Positions 1 through 11,662 are shown, counted from the first letter of the stretch. The stretch: 64,000 bases of DNA from Microcebus murinus (GCF_040939455.1 NC_134120.1:54389001-54453000); one strand, 5' to 3'. Notes: generated by a model not told the origin, from the letters alone. Made by a program: numbers and translations.

Positions 1-292
<292 letters not shown>

Positions 293-629
293 AACGATGC
301 TGCCTTCACTTGACGTGTCAGAATCCATTATGGATCTCAAAATTATAAAAACTAAGACGTAACATAAAAAATAAAAGCAGAAAAGTCTCGGAAATAGGTA
401 AACTATATTATTACTTACAAATCAAAAGCGTACTATAATAACTCCTACTAAGGACTTGTTAAAAGGTCACAGATTCGTAGTAACTTATTAGCCGAACGCA
501 CACACTGCAACTGCAGAGATAAAAGCTGTAAAGGTAAAAGCTTTTGGCTGTCGACAACAGTCGACGCTCTGCTGTGCGCGCGCAGCTGTCGCTATCGACT
601 ATAGTCGACGCTCGTACCGAAGTGGTTAA
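293..629 (-). mobile_element. piggyBac-type transposon, truncated 5' end
   Basis: Read on the minus strand, the element begins after a TTAA (626-629) with the terminus CCACTTCGGTACGAGCGTCG. About 300 bases of leader follow, then an ATG (326-328) opening a Ser/Asp/Glu-rich peptide (MDSDTSSEGSIV) like the acidic N-terminus of piggyBac transposases. The reading frame is cut after about 12 codons by the Alu A-tail at 292. The terminal ~75 bases match the first half of the TTAA-flanked MITE at 3270-3426, which supports the family call. If an opposite end exists, it lies left of the window. Mouse lemur is known to carry recent piggyBac families; assignment to one of them is inference. Confidence 0.7.
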
Positions 630-970
630 TCATATCATACTTAAAATAAGACTTGTATCTTCTGAAATGCTTTATAGAAAAGATAAAAAACTTTTTCATT
701 ATTGCTATCCCGTAGGTAAAAAGGAAGTATTGGAATCGTGATTCTAGTTCTTACTACTTTTTTAAAGTAGTGGGTGGTTTCTCTTGGAGTCGGGAGCAGT
801 CCTTGTGCTGCTGGTGTTGAGATCTGCTTTGTGGCAGGCTCGCCGCGTCGTGTCACCGCCCTGAGTCGGGGCGCAGGAGGAGCCAGTGTGGCTGGGAGCA
901 GCCCTTCCAGGAGGCGCTGTGTGCTCTGCTCTGATTTTCTAGACTGTCTATGCCCACTGGTTTTCACGGC

Positions 971-989
971 GGGGGGGGGGGGGGGGGGG
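971..989 (+). repeat. G19 homopolymer
   Basis: An uninterrupted run of 19 G lies at the end of a locally GC-rich patch (about 770-1000) in the RAB12 intron. No gene or recognised repeat explains the patch. Confidence 0.9.
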
Positions 990-1699
990 AGCTGTTAGAA
1001 GAAGTGCATTTTTTCCTCCATTTCTGGATATAGCCAAATTAAAGAAAATATTATTTGCTATAGATTCCTAAAAGTTTAAAGTACCAAAAGCTGCAGGTGT
1101 CTTCACGTTTTTATGTCAGTGTCACGTTTTTCAGTTCCATGGTTATCTGTGGTCAGAAAAAGGACCATTTTTTTCTGGTCTGTACTTAAGTATTTCTGTG
1201 TGAACGTCTGTAAGAACTTTAAGGAAGTGCAGCTAAAATAAAATGTGTTGACTAGGATACATAGTTTCATGAATTTATATCCCAGTGGTTATCCCTGTCA
1301 TATTGAGATGGACTTGAAGCTATGAGATTTGTCTCCTACCTTTAGGCAAACACAGAATTGAAATGCTTCATTTAAGGGTCCCTTTGTTCTGTCAACTAGA
1401 CCAGCCTTCACAGTTGGGGGCTCTTGTTTTAACTGGTGCTCTTAGGTTGGCATTGTTCTGTCATTCCCTGCTTGGAAGAGGAAGAGCATTCATACCCTGA
1501 AACTGGTTTATGCCCTGAAAACTAGTAATTGCACCATTTAAATGGACTTACTAAGTACATCAAATAGGAATCTTTGAATCGTCTAAGCATTGTTATATTA
1601 CCAAACTAGAAAAACAGAATTGCAGGAATTTTTCAATTTGCAACAGAAGCAAAGAGAGATATCAGAACAGATCGTCTAATTTTTTGAAAAATGGAGATT

Positions 1700-1757
1700 T
1701 ATGTGAGATTTTTATGGTGCTGGCACATAGTAGGTGTTCAATAAATACTTGTTGAAT
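1700..1757 (+). repeat. L2/MIR-like 3' end fragment
   Basis: The string GGCACATAGTAGGTGTTCAA followed by TAAATACTTGTTGAATG is the common terminal motif of ancient L2/MIR-type SINE/LINE relics. Confidence 0.5.
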
Positions 1758-1815
1758 GGAATCAACATTTCATTTACTCTGTTCTTCAAGCATACATGAT
1801 AGCAGATAAGTTGTT

Positions 1816-1853
1816 TTTCTTTCTTTCCTTTCTTTCCTTCCTTTCTTTTCTTT

Positions 1854-1921
<68 letters not shown>

Positions 1922-2254
1922 TCCTTTTTCTTTTTTTTTCTTTTTTCTTTTTTGACAGAGTCTGACTTTGTTGCCTGGGCTAGAGTGCCATGGCGTCAGT
2001 GTAGCTCACAGCAACCTCAAACTCCTGGGCTCAAGCAATCCTTCTGCCTTAGCCTCCCAAGTAGCTGAGACTACAGGCATGCACCACCATGCCTGGCTAA
2101 TTTTTTCTATATATTTTTAGTTTTTCTATTTTTAGTAGAGACAGGGGTCTCAGACGCTCTTGCTCAGGCTGGTCTCGAACTCCTGAGCTCAAACAATCCA
2201 CCCGCCTCAGCCTCCCAGAGTGCTAGGATTAGACTTGAGCCACCAGGCCTGGCC
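1816..2254 (-). mobile_element. Alu (minus) with (CTTT)n expansion in its tail
   Basis: A full antisense Alu (about 1950-2254) is preceded by a (CTTT)n tract at about 1816-1936. The 12-base direct repeats AGATAAGTTGTT at 1804-1815 and 2255-2266 flank the microsatellite plus the Alu together. The tetranucleotide tract is therefore an expanded and mutated Alu A-tail and not an independent locus. Confidence 0.9.
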
Positions 2255-2835
2255 AGATAAGTTGTTATGTAGGGAAAGTCTTTCAGGCAGAGGCACTTTA
2301 GAGAAGAATAGAAAATAAAACCTTTGTCAACCCAAATATTTTGGGACTATGGAATATTCTCTCAAAGGAACATGGTTTTCTACCTTGAATTTTCAGAGCC
2401 AAGCCCAAAATAATGGAATTTAAGGAATGGTTTTAAATGGAGAGTGGTAAACTGGTTAGTGTTTCCTTATTGGGATTTTTGTAAACTAATTTGCTCATTT
2501 ATTTATGTTAGAATAATTGCCTCAGATTTTGCATTTTGAGGTTTCTCTTTCTTTATGTCTGATTTAAAGTCAGCAAAAACAGTGAACTTTGTAATAGCAA
2601 GCTTCTTAATATTTCTAAGATTTCTAAGTATGCTATTCATGCAACATTTTTTTAAACTACATCAAAAATATCTTTTACTATCTCTATTTTTTTATTGTTT
2701 TTATTAAAAGTTATGTATAATTTCTCTGGTTTTGAGCTCCAGTTTCTTGAGTCTTAAATTCATTGAATGTGTATAGAAATGAATATGAGCTGATTTACAC
2801 TAAAAGCTAGATTAAAATTGCTTAGAATGACAATG

Positions 2836-2893
2836 GGTTTTTTTGTTGTTGTTGAGACAGAGTCTCCCTCTGTTGCCTGGGCTAGAGTGCCAG
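2836..2893 (-). mobile_element. Alu fragment
   Basis: Only the start of an antisense Alu is present: a T-rich tract, then GAGACAGAGTCTCCCTCTG and GGCTAGAGTGCCAG, after which similarity stops. It is a truncated relic in the RAB12 intron. Confidence 0.7.
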
Positions 2894-3269
2894 AAGGAAG
2901 ATGTATTAAAGCACATAATTCCCAAAGTGCTCAGTGAAGATCTTATATCTGATTGTTGTTTAAATTTGCAGTTCAGCTATATTGTGCTAACTACAGATTT
3001 CAGAGTAGAAGAAAATATGTGCTATATTGACTTTTTAAAGAAATAGGAAATGTTTCTTAACAGTATGCAGCACAGAATTTTTTTAAGATGTTAAAACATT
3101 TGATCAAATCCTGATTTGGAGAAGCCATAACTTGTGATAGGGTGGCAAACTACGCTCTGAAGGATTTAATAACTCTTTACTGATTTGAAAATATTAATGT
3201 ATATTCCTAAGTGCTAAGGATTAGAGAAATAATTTTATTCACTGATTCCCTATGGAAATCAAATGGCAT

Positions 3270-3426
3270 TTAACCACTTTGGTACGAGCATCGACTGCAG
3301 TCGATAGCCACAGATGAACGCACACAGCCGAGCGTCGACTGTGCACAACACAAAAACCTTGCGAACTGTGAGTGCCGGCTGTAGGCAAGGTTTTGTGGCC
3401 GGTGAGCGCTATACTGAAGTGGTTAA
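3270..3426 (+). mobile_element. piggyBac MITE (149 bp plus TTAA duplication)
   Basis: The element is bounded by TTAA at 3270-3273 and 3423-3426. Its ends are imperfect inverted repeats (CCACTTTGGTACGAGC and, reversed, CCACTTCAGTATAGCGC). The first ~75 bases match the terminus of the longer piggyBac relic at 293-629. An internal stem (AAAACCTTGC near 3352 and GCAAGGTTTT near 3386) lies in the second half. It has no coding capacity, so it would be mobilised only in trans. Confidence 0.8.
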
Positions 3427-3543
3427 ATCTATTTCTCAACTGCCTTGAAAGTGCCTGTTAGTGTTGTCTTTTAGTTGTTTTTAGAAATCCTGAAGAATTC
3501 AGTCTCTATCTAATCTGTCATATTCTTTAGATTTCCGATTTCC

Positions 3544-4889
3544 TTTTTTTTTTTTTTTTATGCATTTCTGGCCCAAAATATGAAGTTTGTTTTGCCTTGA
3601 AGGGGCACCAGCTCTCTGGATTTTAAACATGTAACCTTCTGCCCAGCACAGTTTTCTGCTGGACCCTGGTGGACAAAAACAGACCAGCCTCTGCCCTCCT
3701 GGGGCTTCCATTCAGAGCCCCTGGGTAAGGCTGCTTACATCCTCTGGAGCAGGGGTCCTCAAATTTTTTAAACAGGGGGCCAGTTCACTGTCCCTCAGAC
3801 AGTTAGAGGGCCAGACTATAGTTTTAAAAAAAACTATGAACAAATTCCTATGCACACTGCACATACCTTATTTTGAAGTGAAAAAACAAACGGGCAAAAA
3901 CACCCGCATGTGGCCCGTGGGCCGTAGTTTGAGGACACCTGCTGTGGAACAAAGCAGTGGTGTTCTTAGTGAGCTTTTTTGTTTGTTTAACAATAAGGCA
4001 TTAAGACCACAATTAGTAAAAGTTACAGTGTTTTAAAAATATCCCAGAATCTACCATGGGGAACAAGCGCTAGGGAATAAACATAAAAGCATAAGAGCAA
4101 ATAGTGCCCTGATGTGTTGTGTTGAACTTTCCATTTGTTTCATTAAATCCATCTTTTCTCCAAGTAAGGCAAAGGTTATGTAGAAAAGATGACATTTGTC
4201 ACATGAGTGGTTCATAAAACGGAAGTGGCTATGCTTCCGAATCTTGTTCACAGCATCTTCCACGCACACTACGTAACACTTAGATATCCTGGGTTTGCTC
4301 CCTGCAAGGAAACCAGATGATTGTTCCAACTTTACAAGAGAAACAGACACGGAAACCTTGTCCTTGTAACTAGTTCTCATAGATGTGTGACTCATCTATG
4401 TGCTCCAGGGCTAAAGAGAAACAAATTATGTGTAATTAAAATAGAGAAAAAATAAATTCAGTTCTTTTCAGGTATAAATGTACATTTAAAATTTCCTAGT
4501 AAACAAATAATACTTCTATTAATATAAAGAATCTTCCATATTTCCAAATAATGTTGAACAGACCTTATAATGAATTTTATATTTGATCTCTTTTTTGTAA
4601 ATATTGTTGTGAAAATTGAGTAATATATTCTTCTTTTTAAAAGTTCTCCTCTTAACACACCCTTGCCTGGACAGCGTGGCGCAGCAGGCACCACCGCCAG
4701 GAAGAGCAGGTGGGCGTCCCTCCTCGCTGCTTCCCCTGTCGTTTCCCTTTGAGGTTTTAACGTCAAAATATAAACTCTTGTAAGGGCTTAGTCTTCTCAC
4801 AAAGTAAGATAGCTTTGTCCTGTAAAAACATTAGTTCTTTGTCAAAGGTTATGTTCTCCCATCCTCCTCTGTCGTCAGCTGTCAGTGCC
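3544..4889 (-). pseudogene. Probable 3' UTR of the PLA2G12A retrocopy
   Basis: This stretch continues downstream (minus strand) of the degraded PLA2G12A reading frame and ends in a T16 run at 3544-3559, which would be the retrocopy poly(A) tail. Removing the 192-bp hAT insertion and its 8-bp duplication gives a total of about 1.8 kb from tail to 5' end, plausible for an mRNA copy. I do not remember the parental 3' UTR, and no canonical poly(A) signal precedes the T run. The 3' limit is therefore inference. Confidence 0.4.
3750..3941 (+). mobile_element. hAT-type MITE, 192 bp
   Basis: The element begins CAGGGGTCCTCAAA and ends with the inverse TTTGAGGACACCTG. It is flanked by an imperfect 8-bp duplication (CTCTGGAG at 3742-3749, CTGTGGAA at 3942-3949), the target size of hAT transposons. 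The inner sequence (GGGGGCCAGTTCACTGTCCC) resembles hAT families that occur patchily in mammals; the exact family was not verified. It carries no ORF. It lies inside the probable 3' UTR of the PLA2G12A retrocopy. Confidence 0.8.
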
Positions 4890-5550
4890 CTAAAGATCAG
4901 TCTTTTCTTCGTGAGGACACCTGCATGCGGCTCGCCGACGTCCAGGTGCGGTTTGCAGCCTACATGTACGGCGCTGTCGGACAGCAGCTCCACCGCTGTT
5001 TCACTGCCTGAACGTGCTGAGCTAGTCCCAGCGTTTTCTGCACGTCCCGGCAGATCTTGGACAGGCAGCACTGGAACTCCTCATCACGGTCATTCTTGCT
5101 TTTGCCACAGGTCTCATAGCACCTGTCGTGTGGTTGCAGCACTTTGTCAGGGAAGGGATACTGGTGTTCAGATGAGCACCAAACAGTGGAGAGCCACATC
5201 CATCTGGCGGGGAGGGCTTATAGCATGACGTGGGAAGGCTTAGATCCGTGGCTGCACTTGCACTGGCAGAGCCGTCCCCGCCTCCCAGGAGGTGCAGGGC
5301 GGCGTTCAGGCACGTGTCTATCTTGCGCACGCCGTTGCGGATGGTCTTCAGCGTGGCCCTCCAGTCGGGGGCCTGGGCCTGCTCCTGGCACCCCACGGCG
5401 GCGGCCAGCAGCGCCAGCAGGAGCGGGAGCCGGGCTGTAGCGCGGGCCGCACCGGGCTCCGGCTCCCGGGCCCTAGGCAGCTGGGTGTCCACGCTCGGGC
5501 TCCACGCCCTCGCCTCCAGCCGGCCCGGGCCGCCCTCCCGGTGGCGGAGA
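4890..5550 (-). pseudogene. PLA2G12A: PLA2G12A processed pseudogene
   Basis: The minus strand carries an intronless copy of the group XIIA secreted phospholipase A2, a Ca2+-dependent lipid hydrolase. Recognisable blocks are a Leu/Ala-rich signal peptide, DWRATLKTIRNGVRKIDTC, YKPSPPDGCGSPLFG and, in another frame, DRCYETCGKSKNDRDEEFQ then KICRDVQKTLGL. The old stop codon is at 4890-4892 and the original start near 5445; about 100 bases of 5' UTR follow upstream. Frameshifts hit the Ca-loop region, a 1-base deletion falls at about 5130 beside the catalytic His-Asp, and about 2 bases are lost near 5005 at a conserved Cys. No introns remain, so this is a dead retrocopy lying antisense in a RAB12 intron. 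Confidence 0.92.
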
Positions 5551-7255
5551 TGCTATATATGGTCTTTAAAGAAATTGTGTTCCTTGTTAAGTCCCTCCTG
5601 ATCAGAAACCTTCTCCGTTGAGCATCGTTGTAGTTAGAAATATGTGATGGTTCTCAAGCGGTTTCTCGGCGTATAGCCGCGTCTGTGCGCTGTGAAGTGC
5701 TTACGTCATTCTTCAAGTTGAAGTGGCCAGTGTCCATTTGGAGGAGAAAGAAAGTTTTAGATTTCAAATTAGCAATCCTGGAATAGTGAACTTCACTGTG
5801 TTTGCAAATCTGTTTGGTGTCTCTCCTATCTTTTGCTTTGACCACCTTTTCTGTTTAGGATTAAGAAAATAACAAGACTACTTCTGTAGCATTTTTGTTA
5901 GTGGGGGACCATTTTATCAACAAAAGGAGATATTACCGATGTATGTTACAGGAGAATTAGGTTTAAATAGTGTCTCGCATCGTCTCTGCATGCCCTCACT
6001 GTTGATAACTGCCTGCTGTCGAGTGTGTTAGAACCTCTGCCACTTCACACGTGAGGCAGCTGAAAGTTCAGTTCAGGAAAGTTGTTCCTCAGCGGGGCCT
6101 AGTCGTGGAGCCAGCAGCAGTGCCAGGTGCCCCGCGCCTCTGTCCACTGCCCTGCCTGCTGACAGCACAGCGTACCCAAAAATGCCTGTCATCCACCCTA
6201 GGTAGGGTTTGAGCCAGAGCTTTTGAGGAAATTGGGAAATAATAGCACATGTACCTGTTACTGAACAAATTTATAGAAGCAAAACACCTAGAAAAACTGA
6301 CTTGAGCATGTTACGTTATGACTAGGGAAAAAAAAACAGTTTCATGTCAGCCTACTGCCTAACTCTCTGTACATCTTTGCTGTTCCTCTTGTTCCCTCCA
6401 TTTCCTCAGTTTCCCTCACAGTCTAGTAGACTGGGGACTCAGAACCTTCTAGAACAAAGTTTATGTTTTTATGATGGGAAAAGTGTGGTCAAGTGAACTT
6501 GCATTATAATTTATAGTAGTAAATTTCCTTGTACTGTTATGATTTATTCTATAATGTCAAAAATTTATTACAAGCCTAATGTTACTTCATGTTTGCCCTT
6601 TGATTGCAAAGTAAGAGATCAAAAATTACTTTTATGCTTTATTATTTCTGTCCAAATTGTCACATTGGAAAGACATTTTATTTGAAAAAAGTTAAGATTT
6701 TCCTCTATACAGCATCTTTTTTTTTTTTTTTTTAAAGTACATCCCCCAAAGAGGAATATACAGCATCTTTATTATGGCATTGACCTCTCTCCTCCCTTTT
6801 ATTATTATGACTATGACTTTTTGCCATGAAAATTCTTATTTTCTCATTTTCAAAATCTTGGTTTGGAAGTAACTGTGACTTCTGTATATTTTTGTTTGGC
6901 CATAACTAGTCCAGAGACGCTGCCCCAGCTAACAGCAGTGCCTGTGCTCGGGTGTCAGCGCAGGCGTGAGGCGTCACCTGGCGTGCAGCAGAGCTCGGCC
7001 TGCCGTGGGGATGCTGCTCTCCGAGTTGGCGGACATGGCCGGGGTGACCCCAGACACGCTGGCCCTGCTTGTCCCCACAGGCCCAGTGCTGCTGACTTGA
7101 GGCCACGCCTGCTAGGATTGCAGTTGTGAATCAGTTTTCTTCTCTCATCTGAAGCGATAGTTGGTGATCCCAGCGTCACCCTCAGCACTAGCAGTGGTGG
7201 CTAGTGAGAAATGGTTCTCTTTGACATGGGGGCATTCATTCTCTGTAGTCTCATG

Positions 7256-7301
7256 TTGTGTGTGAGAGCGGGAGTGGGTGCTTGTGTGCGTGTGTGTGAA
7301 A
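7256..7301 (+). repeat. (TG)n-rich simple repeat
   Basis: An interrupted TG/CG dinucleotide run lies in the RAB12 intron, about 500 bases before the exon at 7792. Confidence 0.7.
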
Positions 7302-7771
7302 TTTGCATTCCCTGTACATCATCTTAGCTCTCAGGTATGATGAATGGTTTCGTAAACCACCTACAATGTGAATTCTTAGGGATTGCTTTGTAAATACTGC
7401 ATCTTAAAAGCTTTTTACCTCCTGTTATTATTTTGGAAAAACATAATGATCATATATTTTGATGTTAGCATTTCTGTTGCTGATTTACTATCTTTTAGGG
7501 GTAAAAGTTATTCTGGAACAGTATATTGATTTTGGTTCATAATCCATCCCCATTCATCTAATTTAGTTAACCCATGTACAAAGATAGCTTATATCTTATA
7601 TAGTTTTAGTCAACCTGAATTTTTCCCCACCCTCTTTAACTGTGATCATCAGGGGAAGGAAAAGAAATGTGCACGTTACTCGTGTTCTTTTCATAGTAAA
7701 AAAACAGAAGCATATTTTACATTTGCATTGGAATATAGAGTCACTTACTTTGGTTATTGTTTGGGAACTGA

Positions 7772-8125
<354 letters not shown>

Positions 8126-8150
8126 TATAAATAATAAAACCAGGATTTTT

Positions 8151-8483
8151 TTTTTTTTTTTTTTGAGACAGAGTCTCGCTTTGTTGCCCAGGCTAGAGTG
8201 AGTGCCGTGGCGTCAGCCTAGCTCACAGCAACCTCAAACTCCTAGGCTCGAGCGATCCTTCTGCCTCAGCCTCCCAAGTAGCTGGGACTACAGGCATGCG
8301 CCACCATGCCCGGCTAATTTATATATATATATATCAGTTGGCCAATTAATTTCTTTTGTATTTATAGTAGAGACGGGGTCTCACTCTTGCTCAGGCTGGT
8401 TTTGAACTCCTGACCTCGAGCAATCCGCCCGCCTCAGCCTCCCAGAGAGCTAGGATTACAGGCGTGAGCCACCGCGCCCGGCT
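8151..8483 (-). mobile_element. Alu, strepsirrhine type
   Basis: A full-length antisense Alu begins with its T-tract and ends GCGCCCGGCT. Perfect 15-bp duplications AAAACCAGGATTTTT flank it at 8136-8150 and 8484-8498. It carries the TTGGCCAATTAATTTC linker, so it is a lineage-specific insertion in the RAB12 intron. Confidence 0.96.
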
Positions 8484-9484
8484 AAAACCAGGATTTTTAT
8501 TCTGGTACCCTGGACTATCTGACTTCAAGGCCCAAACATGCTTAGTCCACCATATCCAGCAGCTATCATGGAATTAGATATAGAACATTCTCGCTTCTGC
8601 AGAAAGGTCACATGGACACCTGTTTCCTGAACATCCACAGAGCAGCCACCTGGGGAGATGGCCTTCTCCACGGGGCATGCGGGCAGAGCCTCGGTCACCC
8701 ACTGGACATCTGCCCTCTAAATTATGTTAATAGATATCCTGTAGCTCCTTATCTTGAACAAGAGAAGAAATGTTTAAGAACATTTAATGACATAGGAAAG
8801 GCCTCGTGATAAAATATTTAGTGAATTAAGCAAGATAAATGGAGTGATTTCAGTTTGGTACAGATAGGATTAATTTAAACTGTGGGTTCCCCTCTACGAA
8901 ATGTATTCCCCGAATACACACTTAGAAGGCAGAGCTGTTGGAGGTGATATGTGATGATTTGCAGGTGACTACATTTTGAGTTTTATTCCCTTATGCAGTA
9001 ATTTGAGATTTAGTTCCTTTGTATTACAATCATACCTAATATAAATTGGATTTTGTCTACAAATTGCATTTAAACCTGTCTGTTAGAGAATGTTCACTTG
9101 CCACTTTTACCAAGCAATGTCATTGGTGTATGTCTTTTTAAATGTGTCAGGGACCAGGGTTACAAAGATGAATCCGACCCGGGACAGAGCCCCTGCCCCA
9201 GCCTGCTCTGCACTTGGTATTGGTCATGCCAGGGCCTGCAGTGACGCATCACTGGGTTGTGACGTCCCTCATGCTGAAGCCAGCATGTGCTCCTGAGGAA
9301 ATTAGAAAGGGACAGTTTTTGTAGTCTAAAATTTTAGAACTAATAAGATGAATATGAAACCGTAAGAAACGGCCTAAATCCTAAGGCCTGGTTAGGTACT
9401 TGAATTTGTGAATCTGACTAGGTCTTGAGGTCTAATGCTGTGTCCTTCTTTGGTGCTTGGCTCTTGCTTCTCATCATTATGTGA

Positions 9485-9612
9485 GCGAGAGCATCATTTC
9501 TTGAGTGCTTACTGCAGGTAGGTGCTGTCACTGTTGCCACACATCACTGATAGGAGACTGAGGTTCTGCTTGGCTGAGTACCTGAGCCACGGCCACACCA
9601 TTCAGGTGTCCT
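9485..9612 (+). repeat. MIR relic
   Basis: A TTGAGTGCTTACTGCAGGTA start is followed by GAGACTGAGGTTCTGC and a CCACGGCCACACCATT segment, matching the MIR layout. It is old and diverged. Confidence 0.5.
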
Positions 9613-9680
9613 TTGTTGCAGTCTGTTTCAAATAACTTTTTAGAAATACACAAAATTAAATAAGTCATTCAAGAGATTTT

Positions 9681-10222
9681 AACTTTTTTAAAAAGAGAGA
9701 AAGAGACAGGGTCTCCATCCTTTACCCAGGCTGTAGTACAGCGGCCTGACCGTAGCTCACAAGCAACTCCAAGCTCCTGGGCTCAAACAATCCTCCTGCC
9801 TCAGCCTGTCGAGTAGCTGGGACTACAGGCGTGTACCACCATACCCAGCTATGACTATATATATATATATATATTTTTTTTTTTTTTGAGACAGAGTCTC
9901 ACTTTGTTGCCCAGGCTAGAGTGAGTGCCGTGGCATCAGCCTAGCTCACAGCAACCTCAAACTCCTGGGCTCAAGCAGTCCTCTTGCCTCAACCTCCAAG
10001 TAGCTGGGACTACAGGCGCACGCCACCATGCCCGGCTAATTTTTTCTATATATATATTAGTTGGCCAATTAATTTATTTCTATTTTATAGTAGAGACAGG
10101 GTCTCCCTCTTGCTCAGGCTGGTTTCGAACTCCTGACCTCGAACAATCCGCCCGCCTCGGGCTCCCAGAGTGCTAGGATTACAGGCGTGAGCCACCTCGC
10201 CCGGCCATGCCTATATATTTTT
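9681..10222 (-). mobile_element. Younger Alu nested in an older Alu fragment
   Basis: An older antisense Alu arm (9681-9850) is interrupted by a younger full Alu (about 9874-10206). The flanks ATGACTATATAT (9851 onward) and ATGCCTATATAT (10207 onward) look like its target duplication. The younger copy has the strepsirrhine linker; the older copy does not show one. Confidence 0.85.
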
Positions 10223-10834
10223 AAAAACTTAGAAATGTAGCATAACTTTTTTTCCTGGTTATAAAATCGGTGATACTTTCATTATTGAAATTTGAGAAAT
10301 CAAGAAAAGCACAAAAGTAAATTTAAAATTTATAGTTTTACTGTCCTGAAAAACCAGACTGAACTCACTCCATTTATCTTGCTTAGTTCATTAAATATTT
10401 TATCATGAAGCTCTTCCTGTGTCATTAAATGTTCTTTAAAAAAATAAATAAAGCATATTTTTGGTTTTTAATGGCTGTGTTTTTTAAGAAGTACTTTAAC
10501 TTAATGAATTCTTCATCTATTTTGTGGGCCTTTTAGGTGTTTTTCAGTTGATGACTGTTTTGAGTATAGAGCTTTGCCTGTGTTTGAATCATTTCATTAG
10601 AATGGAGTCTTAGGATTGGTTGGGTCAAAGGTCGAGAGCATCGTGGTTCTTAGCGCCTGTGAGCAGGCTGCTCTCTAGGACACGGTGAGCCCTGTCTCAC
10701 ACACCCTGTGCCCACGGGTGCTGGATGTGCCCGCACAAACATAAATGAGTGGAAAGCATTGTGTAGCTTTGCCTGTCCTCTGCAGTACATGACAGTGCCA
10801 TCTTTGAAACGCAACTTCTTTTAAAATTCCACAG

Positions 10835-10924
10835 TATGCTTCAGAAGACGCAGAACTTCTCTTAGTTGGAAATAAGTTGGACTGTGAAATGGACAGAGAA
10901 ATCACCAGGCAACAGGGTGAAAAG
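10835..10924 (+). CDS. RAB12: RAB12 exon: G4 (NKLD) segment
   Basis: A 90-bp phase-0 exon (30 codons) lies between an ACAG acceptor and GAAAAG|GTGAGA. It encodes [20 protein letters not shown] and then [14 protein letters not shown] is the guanine-specificity motif (G4). The human protein has CETD at the position where this copy has CEMD, as far as I recall. Both splice sites are canonical and the frame is open. Confidence 0.97.
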
Positions 10925-11557
10925 GTGAGAGGCATGGGAGTCCCAGGGGTCCAGGCCCCACACTCAGTGCTTAGACTTGAAGTTCTTTTTATTTTAGTAA
11001 ATCACTTATTATTTTATATTATGAAGTAATTATCAATACAGTGATCACTCAGTTATATCCTTCTCATTTGTTTACTTTTCTTTTTCCTGACTTCTTGCTT
11101 TAAATTTTCATTTTGAAATGGAGGGAGAAAACATAAACAGATTAGTATACATAGAATTATTATCTAACCTGACATTTTATAGAGAAAGATTTTTCAAGCC
11201 ATAAAATTGCTTTCATGATTTGCTCTGATGTATTTTAAGTTTCCTTTGCTTTTGCTAAGGATTCAATCATGGGGGAATGATGCTGCTCACCTGTGAAAGG
11301 TCAGATATGTCCTGGTGTCACCGTAGGGATTTTGTTGTGTTTTGTTTTGCTAGTTCCTCATAGTGCTAGCATTTGTTACGCTTGGGAATTTTATATTTGG
11401 GCATAAATGGGACTTTCCAGCCCTTTAGTCCCACCGCTTCCCTGAAAGCTGAGCCCAGAGGCTGGGATTGATTCCACCCCAGAAGCCAGGCCTTGCGCTC
11501 ACGTGTTGGTGCGTGTGGCAGCCCGCACGGAGCAAATACGTGCGTGTCTTCTCTCAG

Positions 11558-11662
11558 TTTGCACAGCAGATAACTGGGATGCGGTTCTGTGAAGCAAGTG
11601 CCAAGGATAACTTCAATGTGGATGAGATATTTCTGAAACTCGTCGATGACATTTTGAAAAAG
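11558..11662 (+). CDS. RAB12: RAB12 exon: G5 (SAK) segment
   Basis: A 105-bp phase-0 exon (35 codons) follows the acceptor TCTCTCAG. It encodes [20 protein letters not shown] and then [18 protein letters not shown] is the G5 nucleotide-binding motif and the last helix ends the GTPase fold. The donor AAG|GTAAAAAAAG is GT but A-rich and departs from the GTAAGT consensus. Reading through it would add VKKESTS and a stop. Confidence 0.97.

Noticed and set aside
8202..8405. Open frames reading [14 protein letters not shown] and similar at many sites
   Set aside because: These are translations of antisense Alu elements and recur at nearly every Alu in the window.
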